Assembly: GCA_025451375.1 (NCBI GenBank)
Contig: JANWKL010000034.1
Coordinates: 1 to 41,070 of the forward strand
Source of the DNA: Steroidobacteraceae bacterium
GTDB taxonomy: Bacteria; Pseudomonadota; Gammaproteobacteria; Steroidobacterales; Steroidobacteraceae
DNA: 41,070 bases
Direction: 5' to 3'
Shown here piece after piece: positions 33,838-41,070 of the stretch. The stretch's first letter is position 1. Each line of letters starts with the position of its first letter. Both the position numbers and the translations under genes were made by a program. The notes beneath the pieces are model-generated. The model saw only the letters and a list, made by a program, of their open reading frames with translations, did not search any database and was not told the DNA's origin.

Positions 33838-34194
33838 TCAGCTGAACCAAGGCTGCCCTCAGCCCCCGAGGAGGCCTGCGCGGCTGCACCTGCCGTTGAT
33901 CAGGAAGGAACGTCGGGCAGTGCTGGGACTTCCAGGGTTGCGGAGGAGAGCACCGCGGGCGATACGCAATGGCTCGAGACGGTGATGGTGACAGCCACGC
34001 CGCCTAGCGTCAGAAAGCGTGACGCGAGTTACTATCCGACTGCGTCGCGACGGCGACAGGCGAGCTAACCGCTGCCGGTTGAGTCTAGAATCCTAGACCA
34101 TGATCACTGCGCACTTTGGTCCACCAGGTTCAGTAGCATCTCGTCGTAATTCTTCGCGCCGCGTACGATTCCTCCCGCAGACGCGGATCGCGCG
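33838..34194. other. 357-bp region between the LysR remnant and the EamA gene
   Basis: The place where the LysR helix-turn-helix should be encoded. An open plus-strand frame (33829-34068, TTG start) encodes an Ala/Ser-rich stretch ending TQWLETVMVTATPPSVRKRD, which faintly recalls the region after the TonB box of outer-membrane receptors, but it is too short and unsupported to call. Confidence 0.45.
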
Positions 34195-35085
34195 ATGAGT
34201 CCTGGCAGCAACGTAGTTCCGCTCTACGTCTGGCTCACGCCCGCTCTGATTGCTCTCTTGCTCTATGGTCTTGGGCAGGGCCTCGTAAAGAAGTGGATTG
34301 GCGAGGTGCCGCCAGCGCGCTTCTGCCTCTACTACGTGCTCGCCACCACGATCGTCAATCTTGGCTTTTTCATCATGGATGATCACCCGCCGCTCCTGGC
34401 GGCTAGCGGCTTAGGATTCTTGGCTTTCGGGGTGCTAGCTTACCTATTCGATGGCGCGGCATGGATCTTGTACTTCCAGTCGATCGTGCTGGGACCGGTT
34501 GCCATCGTCGGGACGTTGTCGGCGGCGTACCCCGCGCTGACCATTGTATTCGCGCGCGTCTTCCTCCGTGAGAACCTCGCCCCCCTGCAGTATTTGGCGG
34601 TCACACTGGTCATCGCCGGCTGCCTCGGGCTCTCGTATACGCCCTCTGGCGGAGACAGCCAGACCACGAGCCGGCGATGGATCCCACTGTCATTGCTCGC
34701 GCTGGTCTGTTGGGCTACGTCCAACACGATTATCAAATACTCCTACTCTCTGCCCGGCGCGAACGAGGCAAATCTTGCTGTCTGCAGTTCGATCGGTGGC
34801 GCGCTCACACTCGGCGTTTTTGGACTATTACGCGGGCGTCGCGGGACGCACTCCGTTCGGGCTTGGGTCCATTCGTTCGTGCCGATGGGAATGATGGCCG
34901 GGGGCAGTCTCGGGCTGATTATCGCCGCGCGCCACGGACCGATCTCAATCGTCACACCGCTGATCGGCTCGTACCCGGTCGTCACACTCATCTATGCCGC
35001 GGCGGTGCTGAAGGAGCGGATTACACCCCTGCAGTACGGCTGCATCGGGTCGATACTCACAGGGATCACGCTCTGTTCCGTATAG
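34195..35085 (+). CDS. EamA/DMT family transporter
   Basis: A 296-residue protein from the ATG at 34195 with about ten hydrophobic segments and two-fold internal symmetry, the EamA (drug/metabolite transporter) pattern. Characteristic stretches are GPVAIVGTLSAAYPALTIVF (end of the first half) and GPISIVTPLIGSYPVVTLIY (end of the second half), each followed by RENLAPLQY or KERITPLQY. Such proteins export amino acids, nucleotides or drugs, or import sugars; the substrate here is unknown. LysR-type regulators are often divergent from such genes, which explains the LysR remnant upstream. Confidence 0.9.
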   Translation: MSPGSNVVPLYVWLTPALIALLLYGLGQGLVKKWIGEVPPARFCLYYVLATTIVNLGFFIMDDHPPLLAASGLGFLAFGVLAYLFDGAAWILYFQSIVLGPVAIVGTLSAAYPALTIVFARVFLRENLAPLQYLAVTLVIAGCLGLSYTPSGGDSQTTSRRWIPLSLLALVCWATSNTIIKYSYSLPGANEANLAVCSSIGGALTLGVFGLLRGRRGTHSVRAWVHSFVPMGMMAGGSLGLIIAARHGPISIVTPLIGSYPVVTLIYAAAVLKERITPLQYGCIGSILTGITLCSV

Positions 35086-35195
35086 GCAACGAGGGTTCAG
35101 TGCGGTCGTGAAACCTCCACCTCCCGAGTTTCCCGACAACCGACTGAACTGGGGCTTGTCGGAGCGCGGATAGCACCGCCGGAGAGACCCTCTGC

Positions 35196-36791
35196 CTACG
35201 ATTCGCGGGCTCCATCCGGCCGGATGCGTGCATCGGCAGTGAGATCGAGAACGTCGATCTCAGCTTCCACCGCGTGGAAAGCATCGTCGCCGATCAACTC
35301 CTGCCGGCGCAGCTCGTGCAGCGCGGCGCGTTGCGCCCCGACGGCGGCCTGTTGCAGATCCGCAAGCGCCGACTCGCGCCGGACAGAGGCGTTAGCCTGC
35401 GCTTCGTCCTTGCCTAGCATCAGGCGCGCCTCATATTCCCGGCGCAGCATTTCCGCGGCCTCGCGGTCGGGCGACTCTTCGAGGGCACGCAGCGCCGCCT
35501 TGGCCGTCTTGGCGCGCGCCACGCCGATCTCGCGCTCGACGGAATCATCGGGATTGAGATGCACGTGCCGCATGATCGGCCCTAGAGTCAGCCCCTGAAT
35601 CACCAGGGTGCTGACGACCACGCAAAAAGCCGTCAACAGGATCAGATCGCGAAACGGGAATGGTGCACCATCGGTCCCGACCGGAAGGGCCAGCGCGGCG
35701 GCGACGGTGACGATGCCGCGCATGCCCGCCCAGGAGATCACGAGACCGGAACCCACGGTCGGCACCATGGTCGGGCGTCGTACCGGAGCGGGATTGCGAC
35801 GAATACGCCACCGTGTCCACCAATTGTAGGGCATCCACCAGAGGATTCTGACCAGGATCACTGTGGCGCAGACCGAGCCGGCAAAGAGCAGGTAAGTGTC
35901 CCACTGCCCAGGTGAAATACGCTGCAAAATTCCGCGCAGCTGCAGACCGATCAGGAGGAAGGCCAGCGCATTGAGAACGAACACTGCCACATCCCACACG
36001 GCATAGGATGCGATGCGATGGCGGCCATCCTGGCGTGCCGGGACCCGCCGAGCGACGCACATCGCGAAAGTGACGACGGTGATAATTGGGGACAGGCCGA
36101 GTCGCGCGGCAATTATCCAGACCGCGAACGTGCTGATGAACTGCAGCAGCACCGAGATGGGGATGTCCTCGACGCGGCTCATCATCCACGCGAGCATGCG
36201 CGAGAACAGGAACCCTGCGATCACGCCGCCGACACCCGTGAGCAGCAGCGCGACCAGCGCACTTCCGGCGGAAAATCTCCCGGTAAGCGCCGCAACCGTC
36301 GCGATGCGGAATATCAGGAGTGCCGTCGCGTCGTTAAAGAGACTTTCGCCCTCGAGTATCACCAACAGCCGGTGCGGTGTCTTCAGGCGCCGCAGCACCG
36401 CGGTCGCCGCTGCAGCGTCCGGCGGCGACACGATTGCTCCGAGTGCAATGGCGGTCGCCCACGACATATCCGGAATGACCAGCCGGGCCACCCAGGCGAC
36501 CGCGGCGATGGTCAGGAGCACAGTGAAGAATGCGAGATTGAGCACGGGTGCGAGGTTGTGGCGCAGATCCCGCGGGGAGGCGTCGTACGCGGCATCAAGC
36601 AGCACCGGCGCCACGAACAAGGCCAACGCTAGCTCGGGATCGAGAGTGACCTGTGGGGCGCCGGGCATGAGGGCGAGGACGCCCCCGCCGAGGGCCAGCA
36701 ACGCCGGATAAGGCACGCCGATACGGTTTGCCCATAGCGAGAGGAGCGCCGCGACCAGCAGAAGTCCAATCGCTAGCTCGAATACGGCCAT
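35196..36791 (-). CDS. CPA1 family Na+/H+ antiporter
   Basis: A 531-residue protein with about twelve membrane helices, from the ATG at 36791 (MAVFELAIGLLLVAALLSLW); the frame is open to 36923 without family similarity. Ion-site motifs are VSPPDAAAATAVL with Asp125 and EGESLFNDATALL with Asn153-Asp154, the usual CPA1 pair. The C-terminal 120 residues are a charged cytoplasmic tail with coiled-coil character (EESPDREAAEMLRREYEARL, then VEAEIDVLDL). The protein exchanges Na+ (or K+) for protons across the inner membrane. No Shine-Dalgarno sequence is visible directly before the start, but aagggaggtgatc sits about 120 bases upstream on the same strand (36908-36920). Confidence 0.92.
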   Translation of the reverse strand: MAVFELAIGLLLVAALLSLWANRIGVPYPALLALGGGVLALMPGAPQVTLDPELALALFVAPVLLDAAYDASPRDLRHNLAPVLNLAFFTVLLTIAAVAWVARLVIPDMSWATAIALGAIVSPPDAAAATAVLRRLKTPHRLLVILEGESLFNDATALLIFRIATVAALTGRFSAGSALVALLLTGVGGVIAGFLFSRMLAWMMSRVEDIPISVLLQFISTFAVWIIAARLGLSPIITVVTFAMCVARRVPARQDGRHRIASYAVWDVAVFVLNALAFLLIGLQLRGILQRISPGQWDTYLLFAGSVCATVILVRILWWMPYNWWTRWRIRRNPAPVRRPTMVPTVGSGLVISWAGMRGIVTVAAALALPVGTDGAPFPFRDLILLTAFCVVVSTLVIQGLTLGPIMRHVHLNPDDSVEREIGVARAKTAKAALRALEESPDREAAEMLRREYEARLMLGKDEAQANASVRRESALADLQQAAVGAQRAALHELRRQELIGDDAFHAVEAEIDVLDLTADARIRPDGARES

Positions 36792-37328
36792 GCATCGAGC
36801 GTGCCGCACCCGGCCGTGATTGTCACTTGGCTTGCAGCGCGAGAGATCGTTCCGGTGTCCGCTAGGTGGAAAGAGGTAAATCCTGTGCTCTGTCACGCGC
36901 GAGCTGAGATCACCTCCCTTCACGTCTGAAGAGACCGACCAACCCGGGGGTCATCGCGCGGGCATCGAGGACTGAGCAGCGGTGCGCGAGCGACCGATTC
37001 CAGCGGCGGCGCACCGTTCTTTTTCGTGCGCTGCGGTTCGCGCTCGTGTTCTGGCCAGCGCTCCTATATCCGCCAGGCGCCGAACACATCATCCGCCGCT
37101 GACGAGGGCCCGAGTCCCTTTTTCACGGCATATAGCAGTTGGGCGCCCGTAGTCGTCCGTTCGTCGCGGGGAACGCCGCTGCATCTGGACACGGTGTAGT
37201 TGGCCGATTAGCGTCCGCTCGTCCGTACATTCGCGCCAACCCTCTGTCCATCGCAAGCCGATGCAACTGGCATTGTTAGAGCGGACAGAGCCTGCGTTGC
37301 CGAACCGATGAACCGGGAGGCTTCAGGA
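36792..37328. other. 537-bp region between the antiporter and the secreted protein gene
   Basis: No supported gene. It holds the antiporter leader with an isolated Shine-Dalgarno-like sequence (36908-36920, minus sense) and a hairpin followed by a T tract (36980-37024, plus sense). Confidence 0.5.
36980..37024 (+). terminator. Hairpin plus T tract with no gene in front
   Basis: CGGTGCGC (36980-36987) and GCGCACCG (37009-37016) are exact inverted arms around a 21-base loop, followed at once by TTCTTTTT. That is an intrinsic-terminator shape on the plus strand, but the nearest upstream gene on that strand ends at 35085. Confidence 0.4.
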
Positions 37329-38117
37329 ATGCCAATGCTACAGCGTAGTCTTCTTTCGCTGCTGGTTGTTTTTGTGGCTGTCGGTACGTCATGGGCGGCT
37401 AACGATCCCTTCGTAGGCAAGTGGAGGGTGAACCCGTCCAAGAGCAGACTCACCGACGAAATGAAGGTCGAGGCCGTGGGTGGAAACAAATATGCCCTCA
37501 CCTTTGGTCCCGGTGCAGTCGACACGATCGTGGCCGACGGGACTGACCAGCCAGCCCTGCAAGGGACCACACTGTCCGTTACGGTGGAGGGCCAGAACAA
37601 CTGGAAGGTCGTCCGCAAGAAGGAGGGGCGGAAAGTAGTCTCGGCAATCTGGACGCTTTCCGCGGACGGCAAAACGCTCGACGACGCTTTCACAAGCTAC
37701 CGGCCCGACGGTTCGCCAATAAACGTACACTATACGTACCAGCGAGCCGCAGGCAGCTCAGGTTTTCCGGGCACTTGGGATAGCGTGAGCGCAGAGCTGG
37801 ACTCGAGCATTGAGCTCGAGATCCAGCCGTACGAGGGCGATGGCCTTTCATTCAGCTTTGGAGGTCAGCGAACCACCAGAAACATCAAGTTCGATGGCCA
37901 GGACTACGCAAACACAGGTGCGGATGTGCAGCCTGACGCTACATCTTCTGGCCGCCTCGTGAACCGGCACAGCCTGGAAATCACAAACAAATTCCAAGGC
38001 AAGATTACGGACATCCGGCAAATCGAGGTTTCTATGGATCTGAAAACCTTGACGATGAGAATACGCCAGGCCGGTGACAAGGAGCCCAAAAACATTCTGG
38101 TATTCGATCGGGAATAG
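37329..38117 (+). CDS. Secreted beta-rich protein (lipocalin-like start)
   Basis: A 262-residue protein. The ATG at 37329 is chosen because gggagg lies eight bases upstream; an ATG at 37308 would overlap it. Residues 1-23 form a signal peptide ending in SWAA. The mature chain opens NDPFVGKWRVNPSKSRLTDE, a pattern seen in many uncharacterised exported proteins with lipocalin-like repeats, and contains two similar units (from about 25 and from about 145, GFPGTWDSVSAELDSSIELE), each beginning with a G-x-W strand. No enzyme motif is visible. It is the first of three successive genes for exported proteins on this strand. Confidence 0.75.
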   Translation: MPMLQRSLLSLLVVFVAVGTSWAANDPFVGKWRVNPSKSRLTDEMKVEAVGGNKYALTFGPGAVDTIVADGTDQPALQGTTLSVTVEGQNNWKVVRKKEGRKVVSAIWTLSADGKTLDDAFTSYRPDGSPINVHYTYQRAAGSSGFPGTWDSVSAELDSSIELEIQPYEGDGLSFSFGGQRTTRNIKFDGQDYANTGADVQPDATSSGRLVNRHSLEITNKFQGKITDIRQIEVSMDLKTLTMRIRQAGDKEPKNILVFDRE

Positions 38118-38735
38118 GCATGGTGCGGGCGCAGGGGTTCGCGCCTCTCGCAGGCACTCGCTGCTTTCCCGACCACAGTCCGTCCGTGTTCTAGGTTTGA
38201 AATGAAGACCCGCGGGCCGACCCCATCTGGACAGCCGTACAGAAGTTTGCGACTACCTACATGGGCCACGCCCATGCCGGCTTTCTACCCTCTGCGGACG
38301 AAAGCGATTGGCGCTTGCGGGTAGCCCGGGGCCGCGATCGCTCGCTGCCCGCTACGAATCGCGCCCGAGCAAAGTCATCCCTGTTTCCTGGCGGCTAGAA
38401 TCAGATGCAGAAGCCGACCAACTTGGTCCAAGGTGACCTTTTCGCAGGGTCATCCGTATTTACGCGATGCACGACTACCAGATTCAAAGGGCTCACCAGA
38501 TTGGAGACCCACTCCTTCTTTGCCGAGTCTGCTCGGCGTGGTCTCAGCTCCCCTGCGGAGCTGCATCGCGCGGGCCGAGTCGGCGTAGAGCAGACGGCCG
38601 GCTGGCGGCTCACGGGCGCTCGGTGCTCGGGCGCTGGAACTGTGCGCCCGTCACCAAGGCCAACAGGAAGCGGCTGAAGTAGAATGGAGTCGCGACGGCC
38701 ACCGGCAAGCACAAAGAATATAGGGGGTGGGCGGG
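38118..38735. other. 618-bp region before the caspase gene, no supported gene
   Basis: Plus-strand frames here (for example 38405-38677) have an ATG but no ribosome binding site or recognisable domain. No hairpin with a T tract was found. The caspase promoter should lie near its 3' end. Confidence 0.45.
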
Positions 38736-40055
38736 GTGAAGGCGACCTGCGGAACATCTACGTTGCTCGTGGCCGTCGCCCTCTGCGCGGCGTCAAACAA
38801 CGCCGCGGCGGCGCGCGTGGCCCTTGTCATCGGCAACGATGCATACACCCATGTCAGGCCGCTCAACAATGCCGGCAACGATGCACGCCTAATGGCCACG
38901 GCTCTGAAATCCGCAGGCTTCGATGTGATCGGCGGCGTGCGTGCCAACCTGGATCGCAAAGCGATGTGGAGTGCGCTTGATCAGCTTCAGGTGCGCATCG
39001 CGAAGGGGGATGACGTCGTTTTCTATTACGCCGGACATGGTGTGCAGATCCGCGCCGACTCACTCCTGCTGCCGATCGACATCGAAGCCAACAACGATGA
39101 CCAGGTGCTTCGCGACGGCATCAATCTCGTGGAAGTGCAGGACGAGTTGAAGAATGCGCGTTTCGCGCTGATAGTCGTCGACGCCTGCCGCAACAACCCC
39201 TTTCCGCCGAAGCCGGGAGGAACCCGTGGCGTCGGCGAGCCCGCAGGGATCGTGCCCATAGAACCAGCGCGCGGCAATGTGATTCTTCTGTCCGCGAGTC
39301 GCAATCAGCAGGCACTCGATGAAGTCCCCGGTATCACGAAGTCTAACGGTCTCTTCACGTACACCCTGGTGCAGGCGCTGAAGGCCCCCGGGGTCGACGT
39401 CGTGCAGGCGATGCACAACGTGCGCGAGCAGGTAGAGCAGCAGGCCCGGCTGGCCAACCACGAACAACGTCCGGCGCTCGTGGAAGAGATGGATGGGACG
39501 TTTTTCTTCTTTCCCAAGACGGGCTCAACTGTCCCCTCTGCGAGTCCTACGGCACGAGCGGCGACGAGCGCTCCCACCGCGGTCGTTAATAGCGCACCTG
39601 CCAAAGCCGCACCTGCCGACACCGCAGCTCCCAACAGCGCCAATGCGGACAGCGGATCGGCCGTGGCCAGACCGGGGCGCGCCGGCGCACACGCAGCGGC
39701 GGCGGCCAGAATCAGGCCCGGTGGCCCCTATCCTGCCTGGGGGACCTCCAGCCTGCTGCCGGGAGTTGTCGGAACCGGCACGGTGGTCATCAACGGTGAT
39801 GGGACGGTCGATACCCTGGCCACCAACGGCGACCGCACTCACGCGACGGTGAACGTCTCGGACCCTGAGAACGTCACCGGCACCTCGGTGACCCATCTTG
39901 GAGTCGTGAACGGCGTGCAACGGCGCTATCCCGACGGCTCGATCAGCACTCGCGTGACGTTCAGCGGGCGACTGGCGAACGGCAAGGTCACCGGCACCTG
40001 GTACGACAAGTTTCAGACTGGGCAGTTCGAGTGGACCGTCGGACCGTCGCAATGA
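38736..40055 (+). CDS. Exported caspase-like (C14) protein
   Basis: A 439-residue protein. The GTG at 38736 is preceded by agggg at 9 bases; a GTG at 38727 is the alternative. Residues 1-25 are a signal peptide. Residues 26-255 are a caspase p20-like fold: RVALVIGNDAY, then LNNAGNDARLMATALKSAGF, FYYAGHGVQ with His101 and VVDACRNNPF with Cys151, both catalytic residues intact. NVILLSASRNQQALDEVPG and NGLFTYTLVQAL match bacterial caspase families. An Ala/Pro-rich linker (about 265-340) joins a beta-rich C-terminal domain (about 345-439; VINGDGTVDTL, TGTWYDKFQTGQFEW). Export of the caspase domain suggests a periplasmic protease or peptide-processing role. The next gene starts 10 bases later. Confidence 0.88.
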   Translation: MKATCGTSTLLVAVALCAASNNAAAARVALVIGNDAYTHVRPLNNAGNDARLMATALKSAGFDVIGGVRANLDRKAMWSALDQLQVRIAKGDDVVFYYAGHGVQIRADSLLLPIDIEANNDDQVLRDGINLVEVQDELKNARFALIVVDACRNNPFPPKPGGTRGVGEPAGIVPIEPARGNVILLSASRNQQALDEVPGITKSNGLFTYTLVQALKAPGVDVVQAMHNVREQVEQQARLANHEQRPALVEEMDGTFFFFPKTGSTVPSASPTARAATSAPTAVVNSAPAKAAPADTAAPNSANADSGSAVARPGRAGAHAAAAARIRPGGPYPAWGTSSLLPGVVGTGTVVINGDGTVDTLATNGDRTHATVNVSDPENVTGTSVTHLGVVNGVQRRYPDGSISTRVTFSGRLANGKVTGTWYDKFQTGQFEWTVGPSQ

Positions 40056-40065
40056 GGGGGCTGGT

Positions 40066-41070
40066 GTGCTGATTCGGCTCATCGCATGCTGCGTGCTGGC
40101 CTTTTTTGCAGCGATCCCGGTCACACGTGCGGCTGATGACACCGCGCGTTTCTATGGCAGCTGGACGGCCTCGTTTCCAATGAATGGACAGACGGTCACG
40201 ATCCTTTCGATACACGATGCATCGGGCTACAAGAATTTCGCCGTCGGTTCGACCGGAAACGTGCCGGCCGGCGAAGGCAGTTTCGTGGCGGCAGACGGCA
40301 AGTATTCGACCAGTGCTCCCGTCCCCAACAACGCAGGTATCTACCACTTCCTGGGCAACGATACCGTGGTGTGCACCAACGGGGCTGGCCAGACGCTGAC
40401 TTGGATACGCGCCAAGGCATCAGCGGTCCCGCAAGCTGCCATGGATTCGACTGCCACGGCGCCCGCGCCACCGCCACAGCCCGCGCTGGCACGCCCGTCG
40501 CCGCCCTACGACCCATCATTGCCGCCCGAAACGAACGCGGCCATCGCCGCATTCAACAACAAGGATTACAAGTCCGCGTGGACGCACTTCATGGCAGGCG
40601 CACAAGCCGGCGATGCGGAAGCCCAGGCTGGGCTCGGTGCCATGCTCTTCTCGCATCTCAACCCTCCCGGAACGGGCTACTACGCGCAGTGCGAGAAATG
40701 GCTGCTCGCTTCGGCCAATCAGGGCAATACCAAGGGAATGGTGTTCCTGGCGAAGTTCTATTACGCCAGGGCGACAGCGGTCGCAGGTCCGCTCAATCCC
40801 GACGTCCCGATGGCACAGCGCTCGAACGTCAACAATCCGGAGGTCAGCGCCAACTTTACCAAGGCGCGCGGCTGGTTCGAACGCGCTTCCACCAAGGGCG
40901 ATATCTACGCAATGGGTAACCTAGCCACGATGCTGGATGCCGGACTCGGGGGCCCGCGCGATCCGGATCGCGCGACGCATCTCCGCGGGTGGGGGAAGGA
41001 CGGCCCGGAAGAGGACGTGGCTCAGCGCGCCACCGCGGCTCCGCAGTTTTGTGGCGGGCTGGGCCTGTGG
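40066..41070 (+). CDS. Exported Sel1-repeat protein, 3' end beyond the window
   Basis: An open frame of 335 codons from a GTG at 40066 (gaggggg just upstream) to the right edge. Residues 1-21 are a signal peptide (MLIRLIACCVLAFFAAIPVT). Residues about 26-118 form a beta-rich domain opening FYGSWTASF, with IYHFLGNDTVVCTNG. A Pro/Ala linker (about 120-150) is followed by Sel1-like repeats: AIAAFNNKDYKSAWTHFMAG, AEAQAGLGAMLF, KGMVFLAKFYYA, KARGWFERASTKGDIYAMGN and MLDAGLGGPRDPDRA. Sel1 repeats bind other proteins. The 10-base gap to the caspase gene implies translational coupling and a shared role. The last 30 or so residues no longer look like a Sel1 repeat. Confidence 0.85.
   Translation, partial: MLIRLIACCVLAFFAAIPVTRAADDTARFYGSWTASFPMNGQTVTILSIHDASGYKNFAVGSTGNVPAGEGSFVAADGKYSTSAPVPNNAGIYHFLGNDTVVCTNGAGQTLTWIRAKASAVPQAAMDSTATAPAPPPQPALARPSPPYDPSLPPETNAAIAAFNNKDYKSAWTHFMAGAQAGDAEAQAGLGAMLFSHLNPPGTGYYAQCEKWLLASANQGNTKGMVFLAKFYYARATAVAGPLNPDVPMAQRSNVNNPEVSANFTKARGWFERASTKGDIYAMGNLATMLDAGLGGPRDPDRATHLRGWGKDGPEEDVAQRATAAPQFCGGLGLW

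Noticed and set aside
33829-34068. Possible outer-membrane receptor fragment (TQWLETVMVTATPP)
   Set aside because: Only a few residues resemble the region after a TonB box; TTG start, no signal peptide, short.
38405-38677. 90-codon plus-strand frame before the caspase gene
   Set aside because: ATG present but no ribosome binding site, no domain, and overlapping frames of similar length exist.
1-41070. CRISPR arrays, tRNA, rRNA, prophage or insertion sequences
   Set aside because: No regularly spaced repeats, cloverleaf, conserved rRNA segments, transposase or integrase frames were recognised by eye.

Overview
The window is GC-rich, densely coded bacterial chromosome. No phage, insertion-sequence, CRISPR, tRNA or rRNA signature was recognised. 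Family content (a TIR protein of the type common in Xanthomonadales-like bacteria, TrxC, HxlR and TetR regulators, a Fur-independent mix of stress genes, a roughly 2,860-residue cyclic glucan synthase, DUF5666 lipoproteins, secreted caspase and Sel1 proteins) points to a Proteobacterium, most likely a gammaproteobacterium related to Steroidobacterales, Nevskiales or Xanthomonadales. That placement is inference from families, not from a marker gene.

Layout. 1-7.7 kb: an edge-truncated Pro/Ala-rich lipoprotein (-); an FAD oxidoreductase/GcvT fusion of the dimethylglycine/sarcosine dehydrogenase type; a DUF5666 lipoprotein; a secreted cupin; a double retropepsin-like protein (-); trxC; and a NUDIX hydrolase (-) whose stop overlaps the trxC stop. 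7.9-12.4 kb: a probably truncated Gln-rich small protein; a TIR-membrane-FlgO/TolB-like protein; a TetR regulator whose palindromic operator includes its own start codon; an overlapping Lnt-like acyltransferase; and an F420-reductase-like NAD(P)-binding protein. 12.5-18.5 kb: a membrane pseudokinase with a TonB-type C-terminus (-), small membrane proteins, a cupin, a DUF1579-like secreted protein, a nitrobindin-like protein (-), and an HxlR regulator (-) divergent from a membrane protein across two matching palindromes.

18.7-33 kb looks like a stress and envelope block: topoisomerase IB, a PNPOx-like flavin protein, a 28-residue membrane peptide, an FlK-like thioesterase, the giant cyclic beta-1,2-glucan synthase (21.9-30.5 kb, minus strand), a short CsbD-like protein, a Crp/Fnr regulator and a receiver-less CheB-type methylesterase. 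33-37 kb: a LysR remnant without its DNA-binding domain, an EamA transporter and a CPA1 Na+/H+ antiporter. 37.3-41 kb: three consecutive secreted proteins, namely a beta-rich protein, a caspase-like (C14) protein and, 10 bases later, a Sel1-repeat protein that runs off the right edge.

No single large new operon explains the window. The best leads for something under-described are the pseudokinase-TonB fusion (12.5-13.9 kb), the secreted caspase/Sel1 pair (38.7-41 kb), the TetR/Lnt-like unit with the start-codon operator (9.6-11.7 kb), the TIR membrane protein (8.3-9.5 kb) and several very small membrane proteins with good ribosome binding sites.
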